A DNA stretch of 64,000 nucleotides, from NCBI GenBank assembly GCA_963742715.1, contig CAVUMR010000002.1:620001-684000 (forward strand), written 5' to 3'. Each line of letters begins with the position of its first letter. Position 1 is the stretch's first letter. The notes beneath the pieces are model-generated. The model saw only the letters and a program-made list of their open reading frames with translations, had not been told where the DNA came from and ran no database searches. Both the position numbers and the translations under genes were made by a program. Source of the DNA: CAVUMR01 sp963742715. GTDB lineage: Bacteria; Actinomycetota; Actinomycetes; Mycobacteriales; Micromonosporaceae. Below, piece by piece: positions 11,326-21,437 of this stretch.

Positions 11326-12104
11326 TGGACCGGTTCGCGCGGCTGCTCGACGAAGGCATGACCGCACCGCTGGGCGGCTGGGAGTTCACCCGGTTCGGTG
11401 ACCGGCTGTCGACCGAGCCGGCGCCGTGGGACTTCGCGGATCTGGTGCTGCCGCACGCGCGTACCGCCCGGAGCATGCTCGACCTCGGCACCGGTGGGGG
11501 TGAGCGGCTGGCCGCACTCACGATGCGCCCGGCCGTCACGGTCGCCACCGAGTCGTGGCCGCCGAACGTACCGGTGGCCGCGGCCCGACTCGCGCCGCTC
11601 GGCGTACCGGTGCTGCAGTCCGAGGGCGCCCCGGACAACGACGTACAGGACGGCACCGAGCGCGGTCGGCTGCCGCTGCGTACCGGCTCGTTCGATCTTG
11701 TTCTCAGCCGGCACGAGTCGTACTGGCCGGCCGAGGTGGCCAGGGTGCTCACGCCCGGCGGTACGTTCCTGACCCAACAGGTCGGTGCCGGCGCCGCCGA
11801 CGACTTCCGGGACCTGCTCGGCCGCCCACCCGCCGTCCCCGGTCGGTGGCTCCTCGGGTACGCCACGGAGCAGCTGGCCGGAGCCGGGCTTCGGGTGCTC
11901 GACGGCGCGGAAGGTGCCTGGACGCTGGTGCTGGCCGATGTCGCGGTGCTGGTCTGGTATCTGCGGATGGCGCCCTGGCTGGTGCCCGGGTTCGAGCCGC
12001 GGCGGGAGGAGGACCGGCTCCGCGCGGTACAGCGGACCATCGACCGGTCCGGCCCGGTACGGGTGCGGCAGCCCCTGTTCTGGCTGCTCGCGGCCGGTGC
12101 CTAA
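11325..12104 (+). CDS. Class I SAM-dependent methyltransferase
   Basis: 259 residues from GTG 11325, which overlaps the VOC stop codon. SAM-binding motif I is SMLDLGTGGGERLAAL (about residues 48-62), a motif II-like segment follows as SFDLVLSRHESYWPAEVARVLTPGGTFLTQQVG, and the C-terminus ends FWLLAAGA as in type 11 methyltransferases. The acceptor cannot be read from the sequence. Coupling to a VOC protein suggests the two act together, for instance in resistance or modification of a small molecule (inference). Confidence 0.82.
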   Translation: MDRFARLLDEGMTAPLGGWEFTRFGDRLSTEPAPWDFADLVLPHARTARSMLDLGTGGGERLAALTMRPAVTVATESWPPNVPVAAARLAPLGVPVLQSEGAPDNDVQDGTERGRLPLRTGSFDLVLSRHESYWPAEVARVLTPGGTFLTQQVGAGAADDFRDLLGRPPAVPGRWLLGYATEQLAGAGLRVLDGAEGAWTLVLADVAVLVWYLRMAPWLVPGFEPRREEDRLRAVQRTIDRSGPVRVRQPLFWLLAAGA

Positions 12105-12202
12105 GTGGCTCGGCCGGGGAGGTGGCCGAGAAGGGGATCCATTCTGTCGGGGGGTGGCTCTAGCGTGGGTGGACCAGAAGTCAGGGTGAACAAGGGGCGA
12201 TC

Positions 12203-12757
12203 ATGACCACACTCGCGAACCGGCCGAACACCGCACTCGTCGTCATCGACGTGCAGAACGGTGTCGTCGAGGGGGCTCACGAGCGCGACGCGGTCGTCGC
12301 GAACATCGGCAGCCTGGTCGAGAAGGCGCGCCGGGAACGGGTCCCGGTTGTCTGGGTCCAGCACTCCGACGAGCACCTCGTACCCGGGAGCGACCCCTGG
12401 CGGATCGTCCCCGAGCTGATGCCGGGCGACACCGAGCCGCTCGTCGAGAAGCACTACGGCGACTCGTTCGAGGAGACCACCCTCGAGGCCGTGCTGTCCG
12501 GGCTCGGAGTCGGGCGGCTCGTCGTCGCCGGCGCACAGACCGATGAGTGCATCCGCTCGACGATCCATGGTGCGGTCGTCCGGGGGTACGACGCGATGCT
12601 GGTCAGCGACGCGCACACCACCGAGGACCAGACCGAGTGGGGGGCGCCGCCGCCGGCCCAGGTGATCGCGCACACGAACCTGTACTGGAGCAACCACGCG
12701 GCACCGGGGCGGACGGCCGGCACTGCCGAGACCAAGGAGGTCGACTTCGGCAGGTAG
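12203..12757 (+). CDS. Isochorismatase-like cysteine hydrolase
   Basis: 184 residues from ATG 12203 with a GGGGCG ribosome site. The alpha/beta fold is visible, with the catalytic Asp in LVVIDVQNGVV, Lys in LVEKHYGDSFEETTL and nucleophile Cys in VVAGAQTDECIRSTIHGAV, the full Asp-Lys-Cys triad of the family. Known members hydrolyse isochorismate, nicotinamide or other amides; this one is close in length to the general cysteine hydrolases. It converges on the PHP-domain gene with a 37-bp gap. Confidence 0.88.
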   Translation: MTTLANRPNTALVVIDVQNGVVEGAHERDAVVANIGSLVEKARRERVPVVWVQHSDEHLVPGSDPWRIVPELMPGDTEPLVEKHYGDSFEETTLEAVLSGLGVGRLVVAGAQTDECIRSTIHGAVVRGYDAMLVSDAHTTEDQTEWGAPPPAQVIAHTNLYWSNHAAPGRTAGTAETKEVDFGR

Positions 12758-12794
12758 GCCGTCCTGACGCCGGAGCGACGGGCGTGCGGCGGGA

Positions 12795-13985
12795 CTAGGC
12801 GCTGATCGCCAGTACCGCGGTCGCGCCGTCCTCCAGCCAGCACGGCCCGACCGGCGCCGGTCCGGTCCAGCGGTTGCCCGACACCGGGGTACGCCGGCCG
12901 GTGAAGTCGGTGAGCAGCGCGCCGTCCGCGCCGAGCGCGACCAGTTCGGAGCCGCAGCGCAGCAGCAGCGGGCCGCGTGGATCGGCGCTGATCGCGGTAT
13001 GGCCGGCGGCGAGCCCGGCGAGCACCCCGTCCACGGTCGGCTCGGCGCACAGCACCCAGGTGGTCGGGGAGCCGAGCGGCCGGCCCTGTTCCGGGGAGTG
13101 GAAGTCCGACCCGCCGATCGGCGTGACCGCCGGATCCCACGCCCGCCACCAGGCGAGCGGCCCGCCCCAGTCGCGCGCCAGCCAACTCCAGTGCCACACC
13201 TCGGCCAGCGGCGGCCGTACCGCCAGCGGCTGCTTCCACGCGCAGTCCGCGGCGAGCGGATGGTTGATCGACAACAGGCCGCCACGGGCGGCGGTGTCGG
13301 TGACCCAGGCGCCGGCCGGCTGCCGGAAGTCGATCCAGCCGATGTCCCCGAACGCGTTGGCGTGGCCGCGGTCGGTCGTGACCTCCTGACCGGGTACCAG
13401 GATGACCCCGGCCCGGGCGCTCGCGGCCGGCAGCGCCGGGTGGTGACTGACCGAGTTGTGGTCGGTGACGGCGAGAAAGTCCAGCCCGCGGCTCGCGGCC
13501 GAGGCCGCGAGTTCGTCGATGCCGAGGGTTCCGTCGGAGTACACCGTGTGGGCGTGCAGGTCACCGGCCAGCCAGGTCATCCCGTCGACCGCCGGCAGTT
13601 CCCGGCGCGGCGGTCGGTCTGGTACCGGGGGAGCCGGCGGCGGGTCGGGCACCGCGGCCGGGCCCAGCTCCACGGTCAGCTGCCAGGGCAGGCCCGCGTC
13701 GGGTACCCGGTGCAGCCCGAACATGACGTGCCACTCGCCGGGCTCGAGCTCACCGGGGAGATAGCCGGGAGTCGCGGCGGTCGGGGTGATCGTGTACCGG
13801 TCGCGGGCACCGCCGGACCAGCCGCGGAAGCCGGCCGGGCCGCGACATCCCAGATCCAGGACGCCGCCGGTGTACGCGAGGGTCACGGTCAGCCCGGCAC
13901 AGCCCGGCGGTACCTCGACCGGAATCTCCCGGTACTGCTCCTCGGCCCGGTCCGCCGGCCACCACACTCCACTGTGGACCGTCAC
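12795..13985 (-). CDS. CehA/McbA-type PHP-domain metallohydrolase
   Basis: 396 residues. It is a PHP-fold phosphoesterase with metal ligands in LAGDLHAHTVYSDG, LAVTDHNSVSHHPALP and GGSDFHSPEQGRPLG. The N-terminal about 130 residues form a beta-rich domain (IPVEVPPGCAGLTVTLAYTGGVLDLG), as in CehA-like enzymes. There is no signal peptide, so it is probably cytoplasmic. It is the last gene of a five-gene operon and its start overlaps the stop of the ABC ATPase gene by 4 bp. This suggests it cleaves the phosphorylated compound that the transporter imports (inference). Confidence 0.85.
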   Translation of the reverse strand: MTVHSGVWWPADRAEEQYREIPVEVPPGCAGLTVTLAYTGGVLDLGCRGPAGFRGWSGGARDRYTITPTAATPGYLPGELEPGEWHVMFGLHRVPDAGLPWQLTVELGPAAVPDPPPAPPVPDRPPRRELPAVDGMTWLAGDLHAHTVYSDGTLGIDELAASAASRGLDFLAVTDHNSVSHHPALPAASARAGVILVPGQEVTTDRGHANAFGDIGWIDFRQPAGAWVTDTAARGGLLSINHPLAADCAWKQPLAVRPPLAEVWHWSWLARDWGGPLAWWRAWDPAVTPIGGSDFHSPEQGRPLGSPTTWVLCAEPTVDGVLAGLAAGHTAISADPRGPLLLRCGSELVALGADGALLTDFTGRRTPVSGNRWTGPAPVGPCWLEDGATAVLAISA

Positions 13986-15091
13986 GCCAGGACCGGGTCA
14001 ACCGCGTGCACAAGCTCGCCGTCGCCGGCCCGGTACACCAGCACCCGACCGGTCACCGGAGCGAGCCATGCCCGGGCGCCGATCTCCGGCTCCTCGCCCT
14101 CCGGCACGGTCGCGCCGACGAGTTGCCCACCGGACAGTTCGACCGTGACGAGGGAGGCGGTACCGAGGTTTTCGATGATCGACACCGTGCCGTGCAGCGA
14201 GTTGTCGGCGGGCGCGGTGGACAGGGTCAGGTACTCCGGGCGTACCCCCACGATCACCTCGTCGCCGGCGGCGAGGTGGGGCGCGGCGTCGGCCGGGGTG
14301 GCCAGGTGCTGGCCGCCGACCTCCAGCGAACCGCCGGTCGAGGAGGCGGACACGACCGCGGGCAGCAGGTTCATCGGGGTGGAGCCGATGAAGTTGGCCA
14401 CGAACGTGGTCGCCGGGCGGCCGAACACCTCGCGGGGGGTACCGAGCTGGCGGATCCGACCCGACCGCATCACCGCGATCCGGTCGGCCAGCGCCAACGC
14501 CTCGGACTGGTCGTGCGTGACGAAGATCGTCGTCACCCCGAGCTCGCGCTGCAGCCGCTTGAGGAAGGTGCGCGCTTCCAGCCGCAGCCGGGCGTCCAGA
14601 TTGGACAGTGGCTCGTCGAACAGGAACACCTTCGGGTGGCAGGCGACCGCACGGGCCAGCGCCACCCGCTGCTGCTGGCCGCCGGACAGCGCCGCCGGCC
14701 GGCGCTCCATCAGCCCGTCGAGTCCGAGTTGCGCGCCCACGTCGCCGGCCCGGTCGTGCCGATCCCGCTTGGTCAGCCCGCGGATCCGCAGCGGGTACGC
14801 GATGTTGTCCACCACGGTCATGTGCGGGAACAGCGCGTAGTCCTGGAACACCATGGCCACGTCCCGCTTGCCCGGAGACAGGGCGGTGACGTCGGTCCCG
14901 CCGATGATGACCTGGCCGGCGGTCGCTTCCTCCAACCCGGCGATCGTGCGGAGCAGTGTGGTCTTGCCGCAGCCGGACGGCCCGAGCAGTGCGAAGAACT
15001 CGCCGTCGTTGATGGTCAGGTCCAGCGTGTCGACCGCGCGTACCCCACCGGGGTAGTCCTTGGTCAACCCGCGCAGCTCGATGGCCGCCAT
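13982..15091 (-). CDS. ABC importer ATPase, UgpC/MalK type
   Basis: 369 residues. Walker A is GPSGCGKTTLLR (about 37-48), the signature is LSGGQQQRVALARA, Walker B is KVFLFDEPLSNLDA, and the switch His is in IFVTHDQSEA. A C-terminal TOBE/regulatory domain follows (about 240-369, with VGVRPEYLTL and WLAPVTGRVLVYRAGDGELVHAV). It energises the adjacent MalF/MalG-like permeases. Closeness to Ugp-type importers is suggested by the neighbouring phosphoesterase, but the substrate is not proven. Confidence 0.92.
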   Translation of the reverse strand: MAAIELRGLTKDYPGGVRAVDTLDLTINDGEFFALLGPSGCGKTTLLRTIAGLEEATAGQVIIGGTDVTALSPGKRDVAMVFQDYALFPHMTVVDNIAYPLRIRGLTKRDRHDRAGDVGAQLGLDGLMERRPAALSGGQQQRVALARAVACHPKVFLFDEPLSNLDARLRLEARTFLKRLQRELGVTTIFVTHDQSEALALADRIAVMRSGRIRQLGTPREVFGRPATTFVANFIGSTPMNLLPAVVSASSTGGSLEVGGQHLATPADAAPHLAAGDEVIVGVRPEYLTLSTAPADNSLHGTVSIIENLGTASLVTVELSGGQLVGATVPEGEEPEIGARAWLAPVTGRVLVYRAGDGELVHAVDPVLA

Positions 15092-15137
15092 CAGGGCCGC
15101 CGCCGGCCGCCGGCGCCGGTACCGGCGCGCAAGAACG

Positions 15138-16070
15138 TCATGACTTGATCCCTCCGTGGAACCGGAACCCGTACCGGCCGGAGACCAGCAGGTACATCAC
15201 CACCACCGGGATGGAGTACAGCAGCGAGAAGGTCGAGATGAGCGCCAGGTTCGGCTGCCCGCCCTCGGTGTACAGGGTGCGCACCAGCGTGGCCGCCGGC
15301 TGCTTGTCCGGATCCCGCAGCAGGATGAACGGGACCAGGAAGTTGCCCCACACGTTCACGATCGTCCAGACCGCGATGGTGGCGAGCCCCGGGCGTACCA
15401 CCGGCACCACGATGTCCCGCAGGATCTGCAGCGGGGACGCGCCGAAGACCCGGGCGGACTCCTCGTACGACCGGGGGATCGCGTCCACGAAGTCCTTCAG
15501 CAGGAAGATCGCGGCCGGCAGCAGCCCGCCGGAGAGCACCAGTACCACGCCGAACCGGCTGTCGATCAGGCCCAACTGGAACATCAGCAGGAAGATCGGC
15601 ACCATCGCGGCGGTACCGGTGACCACCGACGACAACAGCAGCAGCGCGTACAGGATCGCGTCCCGCCCCGGCACCCGGACCCGGGACAGCGCGTACGCGG
15701 CGAGCGCGGCGGTGACCACCACCAGCACCATCGTGCCCAGCGCGAGCACCACCGAACTGGTCAGCGAGGACAGCGCGTACGGGTTGTCCAGGATCTCGCC
15801 GAAGTTGCCGAACGTCGGGTCGGTGAGGCTGACCGCGTACCGCGGATGCGCGGTGAACGGCGCGGACACCAGCCACAGCATCGGCACCGTGAAGAACGCG
15901 GTGACCGCGGCGATCAGCACGTAGAACCCGATCCGGCCGATTACCCGGCGGCTGACCTGCCGCGCCTCGGCCGCCCGGTCCGGCGCCGGCGCGCGGCCGG
16001 CGGCGCCCGGCGGGTCGGGGGAGTCCGGCCGGCCGGTGGGGTCCGGGTTTTCCGGGGGGCGGCCGGTCAT
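15138..16070 (-). CDS. ABC sugar/glycerol-phosphate permease, MalG/UgpE type
   Basis: 310 residues from ATG 16070, which overlaps the stop of the upstream permease (ATGA). A Pro-rich cytoplasmic N-terminus of about 45 residues precedes six membrane segments. The EAA loop that docks the ATPase is visible as YEESARVFGASPLQILRDIVVPVVRPGL. The C-terminus ends in RYGFRFHGGIKS, typical of the MalG group. It pairs with the next gene upstream as the membrane channel of the importer. Confidence 0.9.
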   Translation of the reverse strand: MTGRPPENPDPTGRPDSPDPPGAAGRAPAPDRAAEARQVSRRVIGRIGFYVLIAAVTAFFTVPMLWLVSAPFTAHPRYAVSLTDPTFGNFGEILDNPYALSSLTSSVVLALGTMVLVVVTAALAAYALSRVRVPGRDAILYALLLLSSVVTGTAAMVPIFLLMFQLGLIDSRFGVVLVLSGGLLPAAIFLLKDFVDAIPRSYEESARVFGASPLQILRDIVVPVVRPGLATIAVWTIVNVWGNFLVPFILLRDPDKQPAATLVRTLYTEGGQPNLALISTFSLLYSIPVVVMYLLVSGRYGFRFHGGIKS

Positions 16071-17107
16071 GACCGCCTCCGCAGCAGCCGCAGGTAGAAC
16101 AGCGCGAGCACCAGGTTGACCAGCAGCACCAGCAGCGAGATCGCGCTCGCGTAGCCCATGTCGCCGCCGACCAGCGCGGTGTTGTAGATGTACACGGCCA
16201 GGATCTCCGACCGGTGGTTCGGCCCGCCCGCGGTGATCAGGAACGGCGTGAAGTCGTTGAACGTCCACAGCGTGATCAGCAGCGTGTTGGTCAGTACGTG
16301 ACCGCGGATGTGCGGCCCCACCACGTCCCGCAGCGTCTGGAATCCGGACGCGCCGGCCAGTCGCGCCGACTCGAGCAGCGACGGCGGTACCGAGGCGAGC
16401 GCGGCGCCGTAGAGCATCATCGAGAACGCGGTGCCGCGCCAGACGTTGAACAGCACCATCGCGAACATCGGGTACTCGATCAGCCAGGCGGTACCGGGGG
16501 TCTGACCGAGCAGCACGTTCAGGGTGCCGTCGTCGCGATCGAGCATCGCGATCCAGAGGAACGCCACCACCGAGCTGGGCAGGATCCAGGCGAGCAGGGC
16601 GAGCGACTCGATGAGTCGGCGTACCGCCTTCCGCGCGCCGGTCAGCGACCAGGCCAGCGTGAAGCCGAGCCCGTTCTGCCCGACCACCGCCGAGCCCAGC
16701 ACGAACAGGACGGTCAGCCACAGCGCGTTGCGGAACGTGGGATCGGCCAGCGCGTTCGTGTAGTTGTCCAGCCCGACCACGTCCGGTTCGCGGGCCTGTA
16801 CGCCGGTGAGCCGGTAGTTGGTGGCGCCGATGTACAGCGTCCACAGCGCCGGGAAGACCAGGAACCCGCCGATCAGTACGAACGCGGGGAGGGTGAAACC
16901 GACCGCCCGCCACCGGCCGAGGCCGGCGACATCGCTGCTCGCGTACCGGGCGACCGCGGCCGGGTCGGTCGGTACCACCCCGTGATGGCTGGTACCGAGC
17001 CCGAGGTTCGTACCGGCGGGATGGGCGGAACCGCCCGCCGGGTCCTCTGGTGCGGACCCCGCAGGCGGCTCCCGGTCGGTCTGACCGGCATCGACCGTGC
17101 CGGCCAT
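16067..17107 (-). CDS. ABC sugar/glycerol-phosphate permease, MalF/UgpA type
   Basis: 346 residues from ATG 17107. A 60-residue hydrophilic N-terminus precedes the first membrane helix (VGFTLPAFVLIGGFLVFPALWTLYIG). Five further segments and the EAA motif (LLESARLAGASGFQTLRDVVGPHIRG) follow, then LWTFNDFTPFLITAGGP, typical of the MalF group. It lies one base from the binding-protein gene and overlaps the second permease by 4 bp, so the operon is tightly packed. Confidence 0.9.
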   Translation of the reverse strand: MAGTVDAGQTDREPPAGSAPEDPAGGSAHPAGTNLGLGTSHHGVVPTDPAAVARYASSDVAGLGRWRAVGFTLPAFVLIGGFLVFPALWTLYIGATNYRLTGVQAREPDVVGLDNYTNALADPTFRNALWLTVLFVLGSAVVGQNGLGFTLAWSLTGARKAVRRLIESLALLAWILPSSVVAFLWIAMLDRDDGTLNVLLGQTPGTAWLIEYPMFAMVLFNVWRGTAFSMMLYGAALASVPPSLLESARLAGASGFQTLRDVVGPHIRGHVLTNTLLITLWTFNDFTPFLITAGGPNHRSEILAVYIYNTALVGGDMGYASAISLLVLLVNLVLALFYLRLLRRRS

Positions 17108-17108
17108 G

Positions 17109-18527
17109 TCAGTCGTCGGTGACCTTGTCGGCGCCGGCGATGCCCTTGACCGCCTTCGCGTACTTGCGTACCGCGTCGCCCGGGCTCATGCCGGTCACCA
17201 CGTCGAGGGTGGCCTGCTGCAGCGCCAGCGACACCCGGGTGTACTCGGCCAGACCGGGCCGGAACGCGGTCAACGGCAGCACCTGCTCGGCGACGAACGA
17301 CAGCATCGGGTCGGCGGCCAGTACGTCGGCGTTGACGTCCTTGCGCTGGGTGATCCGCGCCTCGCCGCCCAGTCCCGCCTTCGTGGCCTCGGCCGAGTTC
17401 ATGAAGGTCAGCAGCTCCCAGGCCTGCTGCGGGTACTTGGTGGCCGGGTTGATTACGTGTCCGCCGCCACCGGACATGGACACGAAGTCCTGGCCGCGTA
17501 CGCCGTGCCGCGGCGTGAGCGCCGGAATCTTCGCGTACCCCACGGTGGTGTCCCGGTCCTTCATCGGCGCGATGCCCTTGGTCGGCTCGATCACGCTGCG
17601 CCAGAAGTAGTCGCCCTCGATCAGCATGCCGACCTTGCCGGCGGCGAACGCGGCGAACGACTTCTCCCGGCCCTTGGCGTCCTGCTGCACACCTTGTCGC
17701 CGAGACCACCGGCGTAGACGGACTGGTAGAAGCTCAGTACCTCGCGCAGCTCCGCGGTGTCGCCCTGCCACTTGCCGCCGGTGTAGATCTGCTGCCCGGT
17801 GCCGGCCAGCAGCGGTAGCAGGCCCTGCATGGCGGTCGCCTCGCCCATGGCGGTGCCGGCGTTGAGCTGGATCGGCGTCACGCCCTTCAGCTTCTTCAGC
17901 GCCCGGGCCGCGGTGAGCAGCTCGGTCCAGCTCTTCGGCTGCCAGTCGGCGCTCAGTCCAGCCTGGGCGAACAGCTTCTTGTTGAAGAAGATCACCCGAC
18001 CGTCGGTACCGGACGGGATGCCGTACCGCTTGTCCTTGAACCGCATGTTCTGCTGTACCGAATCGCGGGATCTGCGTCCAGCCGTCCCATTTCTCGACGA
18101 CTCGTCGCCCGACCACGTCGTCGAGCGGCTTGAGGTAGCCCGCGTCGGCGAACTCGCCGACCCAGATGCCGTCGATGGAGAAGATGTCGGCGCCGCTGCC
18201 GGTCTTCAGGTCAAGCGCGATCTTGCTCTTGTAGTCCTCGTCGTTCTGCCCGGAGGGCTGGAACTCGACCTTGGCGGTCACGCCCTTCGCCTTCTGCGCC
18301 TCGACGAACTTCGGGATCACCCAGTTGGTGATCCACTCGGCGGAGGTGGCGTTCTTGCCGCCCGCGATCGCGTTGGCCGCGATGGTGAGCGTGATGTTCT
18401 TGGCGTCGGCGTTCTTCTTCGGGTCGGAGTCCGAGGACTTGCCCAGGCAGCCGCTGGCTCCGGTGGCCAGGACCAGGAGTCCGGCCAGCACGAGGAGCCG
18501 GCGCGGCCGGGGGCTGGTGCGTCGCAT
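17109..18527 (-). pseudogene. ABC solute-binding lipoprotein, two compensating indels
   Basis: The gene starts at ATG 18527 (GGAGG upstream) with a lipoprotein signal ending in GASGC (Cys27) and encodes an extracytoplasmic binding protein. The frame is lost near 18066 (one extra base after the codons for WTQIP) and regained near 17693 (an extra TG dinucleotide in GGTGTGCAG), so the net change is +3. Between them, the second frame reads a perfect family sequence (VQQNMRFKDKRYGIP, VIFFNKKLFAQAGL, AGGLGDKV). The C-terminal part (GREKSFAAFAAGKVGMLIEGDYFW and on) is intact. Either the gene is damaged or these are base-call errors; the latter fits the indel-rich neighbourhood. Confidence 0.8.
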
Positions 18528-18710
18528 GAATAGCCTCCACGAACGAGCGGGGTGAAGCGTGATCAGAGCTGTGACCAGTGCGGGGGGACCGCGAGCGGAC
18601 GATTCGAGCGGGCAATGTCGAGCGGGCAGTGACAGGACACTGGCACGGACATAGGGGAGAGTCCATACCCAGGTGCACGGTAGCGGCTCAGAGCAGCACA
18701 ACCCGGCTCG
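18528..18710. promoter_or_regulatory. Upstream region of the binding-protein operon
   Basis: 183 bp upstream of the importer operon, followed by the 34-bp repeat array. It presumably holds the operon promoter, but I see no convincing -35/-10 pair and no palindromic operator here. Together with the array, the gene-free stretch is about 315 bp. Confidence 0.3.
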
Positions 18711-18832
18711 CGGTGGGTCACGGCCCGCGGTGGATCATGGCGAGCGGTCGGTCACGGCCCACGGTGGATCATGGCGAGCGGTGGGTCAGGGCCCGCGGTG
18801 GATCATGGCGAGCGGTGGGTCACGGCGCGGTG
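18711..18832. repeat. 34-bp tandem repeat, 3.6 copies
   Basis: Three full 34-bp units (18711-18744, 18745-18778, 18779-18812) and a partial copy. Each contains CGGTGGGTCACGGCC and GGTGGATCATGGCGAG with one to three substitutions. It lies between the 3' end of the GGDEF-EAL gene and the start of the importer operon, reaching to 11 bp from the former's stop codon. Confidence 0.85.
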
Positions 18833-18842
18833 CGGCTTCGGG

Positions 18843-21437
18843 TCAGCCGGCCCGGCGGACGGTCAGGTCGCCCATTCCCGGTCGCCGGCCGGCCAGCCGG
18901 GTCGCTTCCAGCCAGGAGACGAAGTCTTCGCTGTACAGGGGGCGCGAGACCAGGTAGCCCTGGATCAGGTTGCAGCCCGCCCGGGTCAAGTGGTTGAGGG
19001 TGGCCTCGTCCTCGACGCCCTCGGCGACCACCGCGAGGTCCAGCGCGTGGCCGAGCTGGACCGCCGAGCGCACGACGGCCCGGTCCCGGTGGTCCACGGC
19101 ATCCGCTGCACGAACGACTTGTCGATCTTGACTTCGTGGATGGGCAGCTCGCGCAGCCGGCCCAGGGACGAGTAGCCGGTGCCGAAGTCGTCGATCGACG
19201 ATGCTTGACGCCGAGGGCGTGCAGCCGGTCGAGGGTGGCGAGGCTGCTCGTCCGGGTCGGCCATGATGGTGCTCTCGGTGATCTCCAGGGTGAGCGCGGA
19301 CGCCGGCACGCCGGTCTGCGCGAGCAGCCGCGTCGACCACGTCGGGCAGCGTCCGGTCGAGCAGGCTGTTGGGCGAGAGGTTGACCGCGACGTGCAGGTG
19401 GTGGCCGAGCCGGCGCCAGCGGGCGCAGTCGCGCAGGGCGATGTCCAGCACGTGCAGGGTCAGCGGGCGGATGAGCCCGGAGTGTTCGGCCAGCGGGATG
19501 AACTGCGTCCGGCGGGACGCATCCGGGTCGCGGTGGTGCCAGCGGGCCAGCGCCTCGGCGCCGGTCACCCGCCGGTCGGCGGGTCGACCTTGGGCTGGAA
19601 CACGACCGACAGCTCGTGGCGGTCGATGGCCTGCCGCAGGTCGGCGATGAGCGCCAGCCGGCGCGGCGCTGTTGCGGTCGTCGGCCGGCCGGTAGACGCG
19701 TAGCTCCGGCGCGGGCCTGCTTGGCGGCGTACATGGCGACGTCGGCGCGCTGCAGCAGGGTCGCGGCGTCGTCGCCGTGGCTCGGGGCCAGCGCGATGCC
19801 GACGCTGGCGCACGTGTCAGCAGCAGGTGGTCGAGCTGGACCGGCTGTTCCAGCGTCACGAGGATCCCGCGTGGCGACCAGCGTGTCGCGTCCGGGTCGG
19901 TCGCCGCGTGGACCAGCACGGCGAACTCGTCGCCGCCGAGCCGGGCGACGTGCCGCGGCCGTCGAGGCGGCGCTGCAGCCGCGGTGCCCACCTCGCGCAG
20001 CAGCGCGTCGCCGACGTCGTGGCCGAGCGCGTCGTTGATCTCCTTGAACCGGTCCAGGTCCATCAGCAGGACGGCGGTGCGGCGCGTCCGCGGCTGCGCG
20101 CCAGCGCGGCGTCGAGCAGCCGGTAGAAGTGCCGCCGGTTCGGCAGCCCGGTGAGCGGGTCGTGCAGGGCCAGGTGCTCCTTCTCCCGTAGCCTCCCGGC
20201 GCAGCCGGTCGACCAGCGTGGCGTTGCGCCAGCGCCACGCTGCGCGTGGTTGGCCAGCGCCGGAGAACAGCCGCAGGTCGGTCGTCGGTGAACGTGGGCT
20301 CGTCCGGCAGGCTGTCGGCTGACCAGCAGCACGCCCTTGCCGTGCGTCGCCGAGCAGGACCGGGACCGCCATCGCCGTCGACCGGACGCCGTGGCGCCGG
20401 ACGCTGTGGCCGTCCCGGGCGGCCGGCAGCAGCACCGGTTCTCCGGTGGCGGCCGGCGCCCACCAGGTACCGGCCAGGTCGGCGTCGACGTTCGACACTC
20501 TGTGCCGCCACCGCCCGACAGGCGCATCCGGGTCGCCAGCTCGCCGCTGTGCGCGGCAGGATCAGCTCGGCGTTCTCGGCCCGCAGCTGGTCGCGGACCT
20601 GGCCGAGCACGATGAGGCGACCAGTCGGCGAATCGCGGGAGCCGTCCAGGGCCCGGGTGAAGGTGTAGAGCTTCTCGACCTGGGCGTTGCCCTGGCTCTG
20701 CGGCACGTAGCCCGGTAGGCCGGTACATGACGACGACGACCACGGCGAGCAGCGCGCCGGCCCGCGCGTCCCGGTTGATCGCGAGGGCGCTGATCAGGGC
20801 GATGCTGCGTGACCGCGACGAACGGGACGCCGCGCATCGCGGCCGGCAGCCGGCGCCACTCGCTCGGGTCGTCGTGCAGGGTGATCACCGCGGTGATCAG
20901 GATGGTGGCGACCACGTCCGCGGCGAGCATGGCGGCGTAGGCGGCGAGCCATTCGCGTGGGCCGATCCCGGCCGAGAAGCCGGCGACCACGCGTGTAGAC
21001 CGTGGCGACCACCGTCGCCTGCAAGGCGATCAGCGCGATGTTGAAGGTCAGCTTGACCGCGCTGGCGGCGGATAGCGCGAGCCCGGCCGTACCGCCGACG
21101 ACCCGGGCGAGGACGACGGTACGGCCGCGGTGCTGAGCAGGCCGAGGACCATCGGGATCTCGCTGATGCTCATGCGCGTGGCCGCCGCGGCGGACCCGGA
21201 CGTGGATCGGCGAAGCCCTCGGTCAGGGAGAACAGCGGACCAGCAGCCAGAGCATCGGTGGCGGGGTCAGCGGCGGTACGCCGCCGACCAGCACCAGTCG
21301 GCCAGCCCGCCGAGGCTCACGACGATCAGCCCGGCGGTGAGGACCAGCACGCGATGGTTCGGCAGCGCCCACCACCGGGCCGGTGGGACCGGCCCGGTGA
21401 TGGGATCAGTGGCGCGCCGCTGTTGTTCTATTGCCAC
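18843..21437 (-). pseudogene. GGDEF-EAL cyclic-di-GMP protein, multiply frameshifted
   Basis: Family sequence is spread over all three frames. The N-terminal membrane part (WWALPNHRVLVLTAGLIVVSLGG; AAYAAMLAADVVATILITAVITLH) and a GAF-like region are followed by a GGDEF domain (DLDRFKEINDALGHDVGDALL, ARLGGDEFAVL, RADVAMYAAKQ). An EAL domain follows (GAEALARWHH, TLEITESTIM, DDFGTGYSSLGRL, VKIDKSFV, VVAEGVED, IQGYLVSRPL). The catalytic GGDEF and EAL residues are all present as sequence. The likely start is GTG 21437, overlapping the stop of the S8 peptidase gene. Many single-base indels break it; whether it is a true pseudogene or badly sequenced is open. If intact it would make and degrade c-di-GMP at the membrane. 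Confidence 0.75.
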
